Below are positions 27,122-35,545 of a DNA stretch of 64,000 nt, piece by piece. The position numbers and the translations under genes were made by a program. The notes below the pieces were generated by a model. It did no database searches. It was not told where the DNA came from and was given only the letters and a program-made list of their open reading frames with translations. The DNA lies in contig NZ_WQDA01000002.1 of the NCBI RefSeq assembly GCF_013032855.1, positions 124,001 to 188,000 of the forward strand, written 5' to 3'. The DNA is from Ruegeria arenilitoris (GTDB lineage: Bacteria > Pseudomonadota > Alphaproteobacteria > Rhodobacterales > Rhodobacteraceae). Positions within the stretch are counted from its first letter, which is position 1. Each line of letters opens with the position of its first letter.

Positions 27122-27808
27122 ATGTTGCGTCTGACCCCAATTCTGCTGGCGATCGCCTATGCCATTGTGATGTATCGGATTTCCGTCTGGCGCACCCATC
27201 GCGAGCTGGATGCGAAGTCGACCGAACTGGCTGATCCCGAGTTGAAGCGTATGACCGACCGCCTGGCCGCCGCCTTGGATGTGGCGCGCGTGCCGGTCTA
27301 TATCTATGAAATCGACCCGGTGAACGGGCTGGCCGCACCGGACGGGCGCATTTTCATCACCCGAGGCTTCTATCGCAAGTTCCGCAATGGCGAGGTCTCA
27401 GCCGAGGAGATGGCCAGCGTCATCGCGCACGAGCTGGGACATGTTGCGCTGGGCCACGCCCGGCGGCGGATGATCGATTTTTCCGGTCAGAACGCGATGC
27501 GGGCGGCGCTGATGATGCTGCTCAACCGGTTCATTCCCTTCATCGGCGCGTGGATCGCAAATGCGCTGACCGCGCTGCTGGCCTCGCGCCTGTCGCGGGC
27601 GGACGAATACGAGGCGGACGAATACGCAGCCGCCCTGCTGACCAAGGCCGGAATCGGGATCGGGCCGCAGAAATCCCTGTTTCACAAGCTTGAGGATCTG
27701 ACCCAGCAGCGGGCGGGCGTGGTTCCGGCCTGGCTGATGAGCCATCCCAAGACGGCCGAGCGGATTGCCGCGCTGGAGGCCCTTGAACAACGTTGGGAGC
27801 GTGGCTGA
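27122..27808 (+). CDS. M48-family metallopeptidase
   Basis: A 228-residue zinc protease with an N-terminal membrane anchor (LRLTPILLAIAYAIVMY). The zinc site HELGH (103-107) lies in VIAHELGHVALGH, and the third ligand is in RADEYEADEYAA. A further hydrophobic stretch (AALMMLLNRFIPFIGAWIANALTALLA) follows the active site, as in HtpX/Ste24 membrane proteases. The domain is shorter than HtpX (about 290). Possible role in membrane-protein quality control. A hairpin follows the gene. Confidence 0.85.
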   Translation: MLRLTPILLAIAYAIVMYRISVWRTHRELDAKSTELADPELKRMTDRLAAALDVARVPVYIYEIDPVNGLAAPDGRIFITRGFYRKFRNGEVSAEEMASVIAHELGHVALGHARRRMIDFSGQNAMRAALMMLLNRFIPFIGAWIANALTALLASRLSRADEYEADEYAAALLTKAGIGIGPQKSLFHKLEDLTQQRAGVVPAWLMSHPKTAERIAALEALEQRWERG

Positions 27809-27818
27809 GGGTCAGAGT

Positions 27819-27838
27819 GCGAGAGGCCACACTCTCGC
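27819..27838. terminator. Hairpin between convergent M48 and PIN genes
   Basis: GCGAGAG (27819-27825) and CTCTCGC (27832-27838) form a 7-bp stem with a 6-nt loop, followed by GATATTT. It sits in the 54-bp gap between two convergent stop codons and could serve either strand. Confidence 0.45.
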
Positions 27839-27862
27839 GATATTTGAAGCCAGGGGAAGAGG

Positions 27863-28405
27863 TCAGGCCGCCAAAGCCTTGCCGAGACGCGGCAGGCGGG
27901 CTTTTTTCATCAATGCGCGCAGAGTCCATCTGTCGCCCGACAGACGGTTGGCTTCGGTCAGGACCGATTGAGCCACCTCTTCGACACTGCTCGGGTCACT
28001 CTGCCAGATGCCGTGAAGGAAGCTGTCGGGGTCGATACGCGCAAGGCCCTCTTCCGCCAGAATATTCCTTGGAAAGTCTTTGGCATTCAAGGTGATGATC
28101 GTGTCGGCCGAAGCGGCGACCGCGGTGGCCAGCACATGGGTGTCGGCCGGATCGGGCAGCCAGAGTCGCTGTTCGAGGCCGGGTGCCTCGGGGCGTTCGG
28201 CCTGCGGCCAATGTGCCTGCACCAGCGCGATTTCGGCCCGGGCCTGCGCCTCGCCCTCGGGTCCGAGTTTGCGGGCGGCGCGGGCCCATTCCTCGAGGAT
28301 GCGAGCCGACCAGAGCGGGGTGAAATGGCCCCGCGTGGCCACGCCCAGCAGCATCTCGCGCATCACCGTCGGATAGATGACGCAGGTGTCAAGAACCGCC
28401 TTCAC
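27863..28405 (-). CDS. PIN-domain protein (putative ribonuclease)
   Basis: A 180-residue PIN-fold protein starting at GTG 28405. It has the first acidic residue in VLDTCVIYPTVMR, a central Glu in RILEEWARAA, and the C-terminal acidic cluster LPDPADTHVLATAVAASADTIITLNAKDFP, the expected Mg-binding set of a PIN nuclease. It overlaps the end of the RlmI-type methyltransferase by 4 bp (GTGA), and no antitoxin-like small gene is present. It may therefore be a housekeeping RNase rather than a toxin, but that is inference. Reading further upstream in frame would only enter methyltransferase sequence. Confidence 0.8.
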   Translation of the reverse strand: MKAVLDTCVIYPTVMREMLLGVATRGHFTPLWSARILEEWARAARKLGPEGEAQARAEIALVQAHWPQAERPEAPGLEQRLWLPDPADTHVLATAVAASADTIITLNAKDFPRNILAEEGLARIDPDSFLHGIWQSDPSSVEEVAQSVLTEANRLSGDRWTLRALMKKARLPRLGKALAA

Positions 28406-29610
28406 AGCCGGTAGAACACGGATTTCAGATAGCCGCTCTCGGCCAGCTGCGGCAGTTGCGGATGGTCGGGTCCGGCAAAGCCGGTGTGGATCATCTGCGC
28501 CTGACGCCCGGCCCGACCGATACCGCGGGCACAGGCCTCGCGAAAGCGGGTCAGGTCGGCGGCATGCGAGCAGGAACACAGGCCCAGATACCCCCCCGGT
28601 TTGACAAGCGGCGCGGCCAGGCGGGCGATCCGCTCATAGGCCCGCAGCCCGGCATCCAGCGCCTGTTTCGACGGCGCAAAGGCCGGCGGATCGCAGATGA
28701 CCACGTCGAACTGCGCACCGTCCTCACCCAGCTGGGTTAGAACGTCGAAGGCATCGCCCTGTCGGGTTTCAAAGCGGTCACCGAAGTCCGATGCGGCGGC
28801 GCCCTGCTCGGCCAGAGTCAACGCGGCGGCCGAGCCATCGACCGACAGCGCATGATCTGCCCCACCGGCCAGCATGGCCAGGCCAAATCCGCCCACGTGG
28901 CTGAACACGTCCAGCACATGCGCGCCGGGGCCCGCCAGCCGGGCGGCAAGAGCGTGGTTGGGGCGCTGGTCGTAGAACAGCCCGGTTTTCTGGCCCCCGG
29001 TCAGGTCGGCCATGTAGGTCGCGCCATTCATCGGGACGGGCAACGGAGCATCGGGCGCGGTGCCGCGCAGTGTCTGGTTCACGTCATCCAGACCTTCCAG
29101 CCCGCGGGTGCGGCCCGAGGCGTTCTTGAGCACGGTCGTCACCCCCGTCACCGAGACCAGCGCGTCGGTCAGAAGGTCCAGATGCGCCTCGGCCCAGGCG
29201 GCGTTGGGCTGGATCACGCAGGCATCGCCAAAGCGGTCGATGATGACACCGGGAAAACCGTCGGCCTCGGCATGGACCAGCCGGTAGAAGGGCGCATCGA
29301 ACAGCCGTTCGCGCAGGTCGAGCGCGCGGCGCAGGCGGGTTTCGAACCACCCGGCGTCCAGCTGTGCCGACAGGTCACGATCCAACACCCGGCACATGAT
29401 CTTGGAATCCGGGTTCACTGCCACCAACGCGATCGGGGCGCGTTTGTCATCCTCTAGCACGGCCAGCGCACCAGGCGCGATCTTGCGGGTGCGCCGGTCG
29501 GTAACGATGTCATTGGCATAGACCCAAGGAAAGCCGTGGCGCAGACCGCGCGCATTGGCTTTGGGTTTCAAACGGATTCTGGGGCGGTCGGGCATGTCGG
29601 CATGGGTCAT
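28402..29610 (-). CDS. rlmI: Class I SAM-dependent rRNA methyltransferase, RlmI-like
   Basis: A 402-residue protein with an N-terminal PUA domain (about 8-85: RIRLKPKANARGLRHGFPWVYANDI) and a Rossmann methyltransferase domain. Motif I is VLDVFSHVGGFGLAML and the catalytic-loop motif VICDPPAFAPSK; GLFYDQRPN is a family hallmark. RlmI methylates C5 of a cytosine in 23S rRNA (m5C1962 in E. coli). No tRNA-like substrate domain is present. It is translationally coupled to the PIN gene downstream. Confidence 0.88.
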   Translation of the reverse strand: MTHADMPDRPRIRLKPKANARGLRHGFPWVYANDIVTDRRTRKIAPGALAVLEDDKRAPIALVAVNPDSKIMCRVLDRDLSAQLDAGWFETRLRRALDLRERLFDAPFYRLVHAEADGFPGVIIDRFGDACVIQPNAAWAEAHLDLLTDALVSVTGVTTVLKNASGRTRGLEGLDDVNQTLRGTAPDAPLPVPMNGATYMADLTGGQKTGLFYDQRPNHALAARLAGPGAHVLDVFSHVGGFGLAMLAGGADHALSVDGSAAALTLAEQGAAASDFGDRFETRQGDAFDVLTQLGEDGAQFDVVICDPPAFAPSKQALDAGLRAYERIARLAAPLVKPGGYLGLCSCSHAADLTRFREACARGIGRAGRQAQMIHTGFAGPDHPQLPQLAESGYLKSVFYRL

Positions 29611-29662
29611 GGCGCCCTCATAGTCGCGATTGCGCGGGCAGAAAAGCCCCTCTGGCTATCCG

Positions 29663-29935
29663 TCAGCGTTGGCGCGCCCGCCAGCCGCCGCGCCGGCGCG
29701 GAGCCTGCGCGGTGTCCAGCCCTTCGCGCAGAACCTGTGTCATGGGATGGTCGGCATCCTGTGCGGTATAGACAGCATGCAACTCGGTCAGCGCCTGCTT
29801 CTGGTCGCGCCCGTCCGGCAGGCTGAGCGCCCAGTCCAAAAAGATGCTGCGACACTCGGGCAGCGTGATTCCGTCGATGCGATAGGCCTCGCGAATCAGG
29901 CCCTTGGGGTCGTTCGGGTCGTCACTGCGCGCCAT
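29663..29935 (-). CDS. Conserved small protein of unknown function
   Basis: A 90-residue soluble protein. Its N-terminal half (DPNDPKGLIREAYRIDGITLPECRSIFLDWALSL) is well ordered and its C-terminus basic (RRRGGWRARQR). I do not recognise a characterised family, although the position after glnE is plausible for a conserved roseobacter gene. It starts inside the last codons of glnE (14-bp overlap), and AGGAGA precedes ATG 29935 by 7 bp. The coupling suggests coexpression with nitrogen-control genes. Confidence 0.75.
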   Translation of the reverse strand: MARSDDPNDPKGLIREAYRIDGITLPECRSIFLDWALSLPDGRDQKQALTELHAVYTAQDADHPMTQVLREGLDTAQAPRRRGGWRARQR

Positions 29936-32714
29936 CCGCACTCTCCTCGATCACCGCGCCGATCACTTCGGCTGCGGCAGCATAGCTGTCCTGCAAGGCG
30001 GACTGTAACTGCTCGACCTGCTCGAACCCGGTCGCCCGGCACAGAAAGGCCGTGCCCCCCTGCCCGATCTTGTCGGCCTCGATCACCTTGCCAGACAGTA
30101 GCCGCGCCGCGCATTGCACCGACCAGCATAGGTCATATGCGTCCTGCAACACCTGCGCCTGAGCGACATCCAAAAGGCCCGCAGCGACCGCTCCGTCCAG
30201 ACCCGAGTCGACGTCGCGCTGTGGCGCTCCGGACAACAGTGCGCCGGTTTCGGCCATCAGCTCGATATCCAGCAGACGGCCGGGGCCGTTCTTGACATCC
30301 CAGACACCAGCGGGAGATTTCGCGGCCGCGAGGCGTGCGCGCATGTCGGACACTTCGCGCAGGGCTTGATCCTTGTCGCGCGGGCGAGACAGGAACTGCG
30401 TTCGGAAAGCTTCGAAATCGTCTGCCAGATCCGTGTTGCCTGCAACTGCGCGCGCGCGGGTCAAGGCCAGATGCTCCCAAACCCAGGCTTCCTCTTGTTG
30501 GTAATGAGTGAAGCTGGCCCAGCTTGTGGCGACTGGCCCCTGATTGCCGGACGGCCGCAGTCGCATGTCGACCTCGTACAACCGTCCTTGCGCCATCGGT
30601 GCCGACAGGGCGGTAATCAGCGCCTGTGTAAAGCGCGCATAGTAGGTGCGCGTGGCCAGTGGCTTGGGGCCGTCGGACATGTCCACCGCTTGCGGGTCGT
30701 AGATCACGATCATGTCCAGATCGGATTGCGAATTCAGCCGAGCGGCCCCCAACGACCCCATGCCCAGCACCACAGCGCCACGCCCTGGGGGGGAGCCGTG
30801 CTTCTGCGCAAACTGCCGCTCTACGCAGGGTAAGATCGCGGCGATGACAACCTGCGCGAGGTCCGCGTATTGCCGCCCCGCCTGCAACCCGTCGATCAGA
30901 CCGCGCAGGTGGTGCACACCGATACGGAAATGCCATTCCTTGCACCAGCGTCGGGCCAGATCCAACTGCGTTTCATAGTCAGATTCAGCTGCCAGCGCGT
31001 TGGACAGTTCAGCCTGCAAGGCGGACTGACCGGGCCAATCGGCAAAGAAGCTGCCACCGATCACCGCGTCGAACACCTGCGCATTGCGCGACAGGTGCGC
31101 GGCCAGTGCATGCGAGGTTCCGACGATGTCGACCAGCAGGTCGATCAGATGCGGGTTGGCTTCGAACAGCGAAAACAGCTGCACACCGGCGGGCAATCCG
31201 GCCAGAAACCCATCCAGCGCCAGCAGCGCCTCGTCGGGGCGGGCGGTCTTGGCCAGCCGGGCCAGCAATTCGGGCTTGAGCCGCTCGAAAATGCGCGCGC
31301 CTCGTAGCGAGCGCAGCGCAGGATAGGTTGTCCACCGGGCCAGAACGCCGGCGTCGAACTCGACCGCGGGCGCTGCGGTCGGTGCGGGGCCGGCACCGGG
31401 TGCAAAAAAGCCCTCGGTCAGCTCGTGCACCTCGGTCAGGCGGCGGGTCAGATCGGCTGTCAGGTCGGCGCTGGTGGTGCCCATCAAGCAGGCGATGCGC
31501 TCGATCCCGTCGGGCGATTGCGGCACCTTGTGGGTCTGCGCGTCATGCACCATCTGAATGCGGTGTTCGACCTCGCGATGGGCGCGGTAATGGTCGGTTA
31601 GCTTGTCGGACACGTCCTGCGGCACCCAGTCCTTGGCTGCCAGCGCGGCCAGTCCCGGCACCGTGCCGCGCACGCGCAGGTCGGGGTCGCGGCCCCCGGC
31701 AATCAACTGCCGCGTCTGGGTAAAGAACTCGATTTCGCGAATGCCGCCCTGCCCCAGCTTCATGTCATGGCCGGGGATCGTCAGAGCCCCCCCGGTGCCC
31801 TTGTTCTCGCGGATGCGCAGGCGCATGTCGTGAGCGTCCTGGATGGCGGCGAAATCCAGATGGCGGCGCCAGACAAAGGGCCGCAGGGTCTCCAGAAACC
31901 GCTGCCCGGCGGCGATGTCACCGGCGCAAGGGCGGGCCTTGATATAGGCTGCACGCTCCCATGTGCGGCCCAGGCTTTCGTAATAGCGCTCGGCCGCCTC
32001 GGTCGCCATGCAGACGGGGGTGACCGCAGGATCGGGGCGCAGGCGCAGATCGGTGCGGAACACATAGCCATCTGCCGTCTTGTCGCTGAGCGTAGCGCAG
32101 AAATTGCGCGTGGCCCGCACCATGCCCTGCCGCGCCTCATAGAAATCGTCGGGATCGTACCGGGTTTCGTCGAACAGCACGATCAGGTCGATATCCGAGC
32201 TGTAGTTCAACTCGTGCGCACCCATCTTGCCCATCGCCAGGATCACCATCCCCGCGGCGGTTTCCACGTCGTCTTCGGTCATGCCCGGCAGCCTATTGCG
32301 CCGGATCAGCGCCGCGATCTCGGCCTTGGCCGCGATGTCCACGGCAAGCGCGGCGAAATCGGTCAGTGCCGTCGTGACCTGCTCGAGGTTCAAAGCTCCG
32401 GACAGGTCGGCGAGGGCCGTCAGCAAGGCAAGCCGATGCTTGGCCTGCCTCAGGCCCGGTTTCAACTGGTCAGGAGCCAGCGCGCGCGCGTCGTCCATGA
32501 TCTGAGCAAGAGCGTGCTGCGGCCGATCCAGCGCCGGGGCCAACCAATTGCGTTCACGGTCGATCAAGCTCTTGAGGTACGGGCTGCTGCCTGCGGCACC
32601 GGTCACCAGTTCGGACTGATCAGCGGTCAGATCCGGCACTGCGGCGCAGGCTTCTCGCCCCAATTCGGGGTCGTAGGGACGCGGGACGCGTTGGATGGTA
32701 AGACTGTCGGTCAT
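29922..32714 (-). CDS. glnE: Glutamine synthetase adenylyltransferase/deadenylylase
   Basis: A 930-residue bifunctional enzyme that adenylylates and deadenylylates glutamine synthetase in response to PII. Two nucleotidyltransferase domains are visible by their G/SxDxD metal motifs: NYSSDIDLIVLFDE (N-half, deadenylylase) and NSQSDLDMIVIYDP (C-half, adenylylase). Each is followed by helical GlnD_UR_UTase-type regions. MTDSLTIQ at 32714 is chosen as the start. It is followed by an overlapping small gene. Length is near that of the E. coli protein (946). Confidence 0.95.
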   Translation of the reverse strand: MTDSLTIQRVPRPYDPELGREACAAVPDLTADQSELVTGAAGSSPYLKSLIDRERNWLAPALDRPQHALAQIMDDARALAPDQLKPGLRQAKHRLALLTALADLSGALNLEQVTTALTDFAALAVDIAAKAEIAALIRRNRLPGMTEDDVETAAGMVILAMGKMGAHELNYSSDIDLIVLFDETRYDPDDFYEARQGMVRATRNFCATLSDKTADGYVFRTDLRLRPDPAVTPVCMATEAAERYYESLGRTWERAAYIKARPCAGDIAAGQRFLETLRPFVWRRHLDFAAIQDAHDMRLRIRENKGTGGALTIPGHDMKLGQGGIREIEFFTQTRQLIAGGRDPDLRVRGTVPGLAALAAKDWVPQDVSDKLTDHYRAHREVEHRIQMVHDAQTHKVPQSPDGIERIACLMGTTSADLTADLTRRLTEVHELTEGFFAPGAGPAPTAAPAVEFDAGVLARWTTYPALRSLRGARIFERLKPELLARLAKTARPDEALLALDGFLAGLPAGVQLFSLFEANPHLIDLLVDIVGTSHALAAHLSRNAQVFDAVIGGSFFADWPGQSALQAELSNALAAESDYETQLDLARRWCKEWHFRIGVHHLRGLIDGLQAGRQYADLAQVVIAAILPCVERQFAQKHGSPPGRGAVVLGMGSLGAARLNSQSDLDMIVIYDPQAVDMSDGPKPLATRTYYARFTQALITALSAPMAQGRLYEVDMRLRPSGNQGPVATSWASFTHYQQEEAWVWEHLALTRARAVAGNTDLADDFEAFRTQFLSRPRDKDQALREVSDMRARLAAAKSPAGVWDVKNGPGRLLDIELMAETGALLSGAPQRDVDSGLDGAVAAGLLDVAQAQVLQDAYDLCWSVQCAARLLSGKVIEADKIGQGGTAFLCRATGFEQVEQLQSALQDSYAAAAEVIGAVIEESADGAQ

Positions 32715-32727
32715 GGGCGCATTCCGG

Positions 32728-33117
32728 TCAGGTAACGTCGACCGGAGTGTCCTGGCTGAAGCTATTGATCCAGCCATCATCCCGGCGTTCCCACAACGAT
32801 GAGATCAGCATCGCCTCGCGCGCGGACGCACCCGGCCGCTGATAGTCCGCCCGGTAGGACAACAGGACGATATCCGCGGTCAAAACGCGCAATTGCGCCG
32901 CACTCAACTCATATGACTCCATGGTCGGGCTGTCTGCGAACTGACCCACATGATCGTCACGATTGGCGAAACCGGATGGGTAGACGCCCAGAAAATCGGC
33001 GCTCAGCAAAGCCCGGTCCGCCTGCGCATCACCCTCGACCAAAGCGGTCCAGACCTGTTGCTCCAGGTTCAGGATTTCTTCAAGCGTCGGGGCGGGCTTG
33101 TCGTCGTGCGTGTTCAT
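32728..33117 (-). CDS. NTF2-fold protein, DUF4440/SnoaL-like
   Basis: A 129-residue small alpha+beta protein. TLEEILNLEQQVWTALVEGDAQADRALLSADFLGVYPSGF is typical of DUF4440 proteins, and the C-terminal AREAMLISSLWERRDDGWINSFSQDTP closes the cone-shaped barrel. Such proteins bind small ligands or act as isomerases or hydrolases; none can be assigned. It ends 13 bp before the glnE start and is divergent from the DUF2852 gene, with two operator-like dyads in between. Confidence 0.78.
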   Translation of the reverse strand: MNTHDDKPAPTLEEILNLEQQVWTALVEGDAQADRALLSADFLGVYPSGFANRDDHVGQFADSPTMESYELSAAQLRVLTADIVLLSYRADYQRPGASAREAMLISSLWERRDDGWINSFSQDTPVDVT

Positions 33118-33164
33118 GCCCGCACGTTGCGCAGGATCGGAACTGTCGTCAACCGGGGCACTAA

Positions 33165-33183
33165 ATGTAAATCTTTTTCACAT
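33165..33183. promoter_or_regulatory. Operator-like dyad 1
   Basis: ATGTAAATCTTTTTCACAT is a 19-bp imperfect palindrome with 7-bp arms. Read on the minus strand it is ATGTGAA-N5-TTTACAT, the same outer arms as dyad 2. It lies 48 bp from the NTF2-fold start codon. Confidence 0.45.
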
Positions 33184-33222
33184 CGCCCCTTGCATCCGGG
33201 CCGGGCCACCCCATCTAGATCA

Positions 33223-33241
33223 ATGTGAACACAATTTACAT
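33223..33241. promoter_or_regulatory. Operator-like dyad 2
   Basis: ATGTGAACACAATTTACAT is a second 19-bp dyad with the same ATGTGAA/TTTACAT arms, in opposite orientation to dyad 1 and centred 58 bp from it. It ends 17 bp before the DUF2852 start, so a bound protein would block initiation or the early transcript. Confidence 0.5.
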
Positions 33242-33258
33242 CAACCTGGAGAGCCCAA

Positions 33259-33678
33259 ATGACCGCATTGTCCGAACACGCCGTCCCCCGCAACCCGGGA
33301 TGGTTGCACCGTGCAGAGGCCTGGCTAGACGACAAGGGCAAAGGCGCCTGGATCGCTGCCATGGTCCTTGGTTTCATCTTCTTTTGGCCCGTCGGCCTGG
33401 CCCTTCTGGCCTATATGATCTGGAGCAAACGCATGTTCAGCAAATCCTGCAGCCGCCGCCATTCCTGGCACAGCCACATGAGCGCGATGAAGCCCTCGGG
33501 CAACAGCGCATTCGACGCCTACAAGGCCGACACGCTGGCCCGCCTGGAACGGGAACAACAGGATTTCGAAGCCTTCCTGCACCGCCTGCGTGAAGCCAAG
33601 GACAAGGCCGAGTTCGACCAGTTCATGAATGAACGCGCTCAGGAGAATACGGCGGACGACAAGGACGAAACCGCCTGA
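33259..33678 (+). CDS. DUF2852 membrane protein
   Basis: A 139-residue protein with one or two membrane-spanning stretches (GAWIAAMVLGFIFFWPVGLALLAYMIW, about 28-55). A basic Cys/His-rich segment SKSCSRRHSWHSHM and a charged coiled-coil C-terminus (ARLEREQQDFEAFLHRLREAKDKAEFDQFM) follow. The family is DUF2852, common in alphaproteobacteria and without a known function. GGAGAG precedes the ATG. Two matching dyads upstream suggest dedicated regulation. Confidence 0.83.
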   Translation: MTALSEHAVPRNPGWLHRAEAWLDDKGKGAWIAAMVLGFIFFWPVGLALLAYMIWSKRMFSKSCSRRHSWHSHMSAMKPSGNSAFDAYKADTLARLEREQQDFEAFLHRLREAKDKAEFDQFMNERAQENTADDKDETA

Positions 33679-33744
33679 TACCCTACCGCCCTGCCCCTCT
33701 CTGTGGGACAGGGCAAACCTCAACAACCGACCGGAAATTCCTTC

Positions 33745-34176
33745 ATGTCTCATCTGCCCGACCCGGATCGTCAGCCGGACTTCTACAAATCCGTGGCGAT
33801 CAAACGTTTCTTCGCGTGGCTGTTTGATATCGCCTTCATTTCGCTGCTGTGCACGGTTGCCATTCTGCTGACCTTCGGCATGGGCCTGTTCGTCATCGCG
33901 CTGATCTATGCGGTCGTCAGTTTCATCTACCGTGTCGTCACCATCGCAAACGGGTCTGCCACGCTGGGCATGCGCTTTATGGGAATCGAGCTGCGCGACG
34001 CATTTGGCGAACGCATGGATACCGGCAAGGCCGTCGCGCATACAGCCGGTTACTTTGTCAGCATGGCGTTTCCGATCCTGCAGATCATCTCGGTCATCAT
34101 GATGCTGACCAGTGCCCGCAACCAGGGCCTGACCGATGCCTTCCTCGGCACCGTAATGCTGAACCAGCGCGCCTGA
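33745..34176 (+). CDS. RDD-family membrane protein
   Basis: A 143-residue protein with the RDD signature: a charged [19 protein letters not shown] at the first helix (Arg/Asp-rich start) and [18 protein letters not shown] after the second helix. A third hydrophobic stretch [18 protein letters not shown] follows. Three transmembrane helices are likely. RDD proteins are proposed transporters or membrane adaptors; function here is unknown. ATG 33745 is chosen as it begins the conserved [13 protein letters not shown] segment. It precedes bpt by 74 bp. Confidence 0.8.
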   Translation: MSHLPDPDRQPDFYKSVAIKRFFAWLFDIAFISLLCTVAILLTFGMGLFVIALIYAVVSFIYRVVTIANGSATLGMRFMGIELRDAFGERMDTGKAVAHTAGYFVSMAFPILQIISVIMMLTSARNQGLTDAFLGTVMLNQRA

Positions 34177-34250
34177 CACGGCCCGTTTCTGGGACTTGGC
34201 GACCCCAGAAACGGTTGCTATCATCGGCCCCGAGGAAACACGGGGCCTTC

Positions 34251-35075
34251 ATGCGACACACGCTGCCGATTGCGCCGCAGTTCTATGTGACTGCACCACA
34301 GCCCTGCCCTTATCTCGAGGGCAGGATCGAGCGTAAGCTGTTCACCGCCCTGCAGGGCGAAGGCGCGGATCAGCTGAACAACTCTCTGTCGCAGCAGGGT
34401 TTTCGCCGGTCTCAAAACGTTCTGTACCGGCCCTCTTGCACCGATTGTGCGGCCTGCCTGTCGGCCCGGATCGACGTCTCGGCCTTTTCTCCGACCAAAA
34501 GCCAGAAACGCGCGGCGCGGCGCAATGCGCACCTTCAGCGACGCGCGACCTCACCTTGGGCCACCGACGACCAGTACGAGCTGTTTCGGCGGTACCTGGA
34601 CACACGGCACGCTGATGGCGGCATGGCAGATATGGACGTGTTCGAATTCGCCGCGATGATCGAAGAGACCCCGATCCGCAGCCGCGTCGTTGAATACGCC
34701 GACCCCAAAACCGGAAACCTGATCGCCGTCAGCCTGACCGATGTTCTGGATGACGGGTTGAGCATGGTCTATTCGTTCTATGACCCGAACCAGCCGCAAA
34801 GCTCGCTGGGAACCTATATGATCCTCGATCATATCGACATCGCGCGCGAGGCCGGGCTGCCATATGTATATCTGGGCTATTGGGTCCCCGGCAGCCCCAA
34901 GATGGGCTACAAGGTGAAATTCGCCGGGCTCGAGGTCTATGTGAAAGGCGGGTGGCAGCGTGTGGACGACCCGGAGGCATTCACCGACTCAACGCATCAC
35001 CCACTTTCGACTGCTCCGATTGCCGAGCAGGTCGCGAATATCCAACTTCCCGATCGCCACCCTACCAAAGGTTGA
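34251..35075 (+). CDS. bpt: Aspartate/glutamate leucyltransferase (Bpt)
   Basis: A 274-residue aminoacyl-tRNA-protein transferase of the N-end rule pathway that adds Leu to N-terminal Asp or Glu, marking proteins for ClpAPS. The ATE_N domain ([31 protein letters not shown] with C-x2-C-x2-C) and ATE_C domain ([39 protein letters not shown]) are both clear. ATG 34251 is chosen; in-frame sequence upstream has no family similarity. The next gene starts 6 bp after it. Confidence 0.93.
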   Translation: MRHTLPIAPQFYVTAPQPCPYLEGRIERKLFTALQGEGADQLNNSLSQQGFRRSQNVLYRPSCTDCAACLSARIDVSAFSPTKSQKRAARRNAHLQRRATSPWATDDQYELFRRYLDTRHADGGMADMDVFEFAAMIEETPIRSRVVEYADPKTGNLIAVSLTDVLDDGLSMVYSFYDPNQPQSSLGTYMILDHIDIAREAGLPYVYLGYWVPGSPKMGYKVKFAGLEVYVKGGWQRVDDPEAFTDSTHHPLSTAPIAEQVANIQLPDRHPTKG

Positions 35076-35081
35076 ATTCTG

Positions 35082-35471
35082 ATGCAGCAAGGTTTGCACG
35101 CCGTCACCCTGGTGGTGCCGGACTATGATGACGCGATCGCGTTCTACACCAAGACGCTTCGGTTCCGGCTGACCCAGGACATCGATCTTGGCGAAGGCAA
35201 ACGATGGGTTTTGGTTACGCCCCCTGGCAGCGATGGGGCTGCTCTGCTGTTGGCCAAGGCTGACGGAGGCAGCCAACGGGCCGCAATCGGTAATCAGACC
35301 GGAGGTCGTGTCGGGTTTTTCCTCAGAACCGGTGATTTCGCCCGCGATCACGCAGACATGCTGGCCAACGGGGTCCGGTTCGAGGAAGAGCCCCGCCATG
35401 AACCCTATGGCATCGTTGCCGTCTGGCAGGATCCGTTCGGGAACCGTTGGGACCTGATCCAGTTCACCTGA
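35082..35471 (+). CDS. VOC-family (glyoxalase/bleomycin-resistance fold) protein
   Basis: A 129-residue protein with paired beta-alpha-beta-beta-beta modules. HAVTLVVPDYDDAIAFYTKTLRFRL opens the first and GVRFEEEPRHEPYGIVAVWQDPFGNRWDLIQ closes the second. A likely metal set is His6, Glu/Asp and His119-type residues. Its enzymatic role is not predictable. It is downstream of bpt by 6 bp and is followed by a strong terminator shared with the convergent dctM. Confidence 0.82.
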   Translation: MQQGLHAVTLVVPDYDDAIAFYTKTLRFRLTQDIDLGEGKRWVLVTPPGSDGAALLLAKADGGSQRAAIGNQTGGRVGFFLRTGDFARDHADMLANGVRFEEEPRHEPYGIVAVWQDPFGNRWDLIQFT

Positions 35472-35497
35472 CAACCGGCGTCAGCCGGGACCAAAGC

Positions 35498-35522
35498 AAA
35501 GGGGGCCTCGCGGCCCCCTTTT
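35498..35522. terminator. Bidirectional Rho-independent terminator
   Basis: AAAGGGGGCC (35498-35507), loop TCGC, GGCCCCCTTTT (35512-35522): a strong stem flanked by A and T runs that works in both directions. It lies between the convergent VOC gene (stop 35471) and dctM (stop 35546). Confidence 0.85.
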
Positions 35523-35545
35523 CAGTTGGATAACGCCATCACCGA

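Noticed and set aside
27863..28405. PIN gene as the toxin of a toxin-antitoxin pair
   Set aside because: No small antitoxin gene precedes it; instead it overlaps an rRNA methyltransferase gene.
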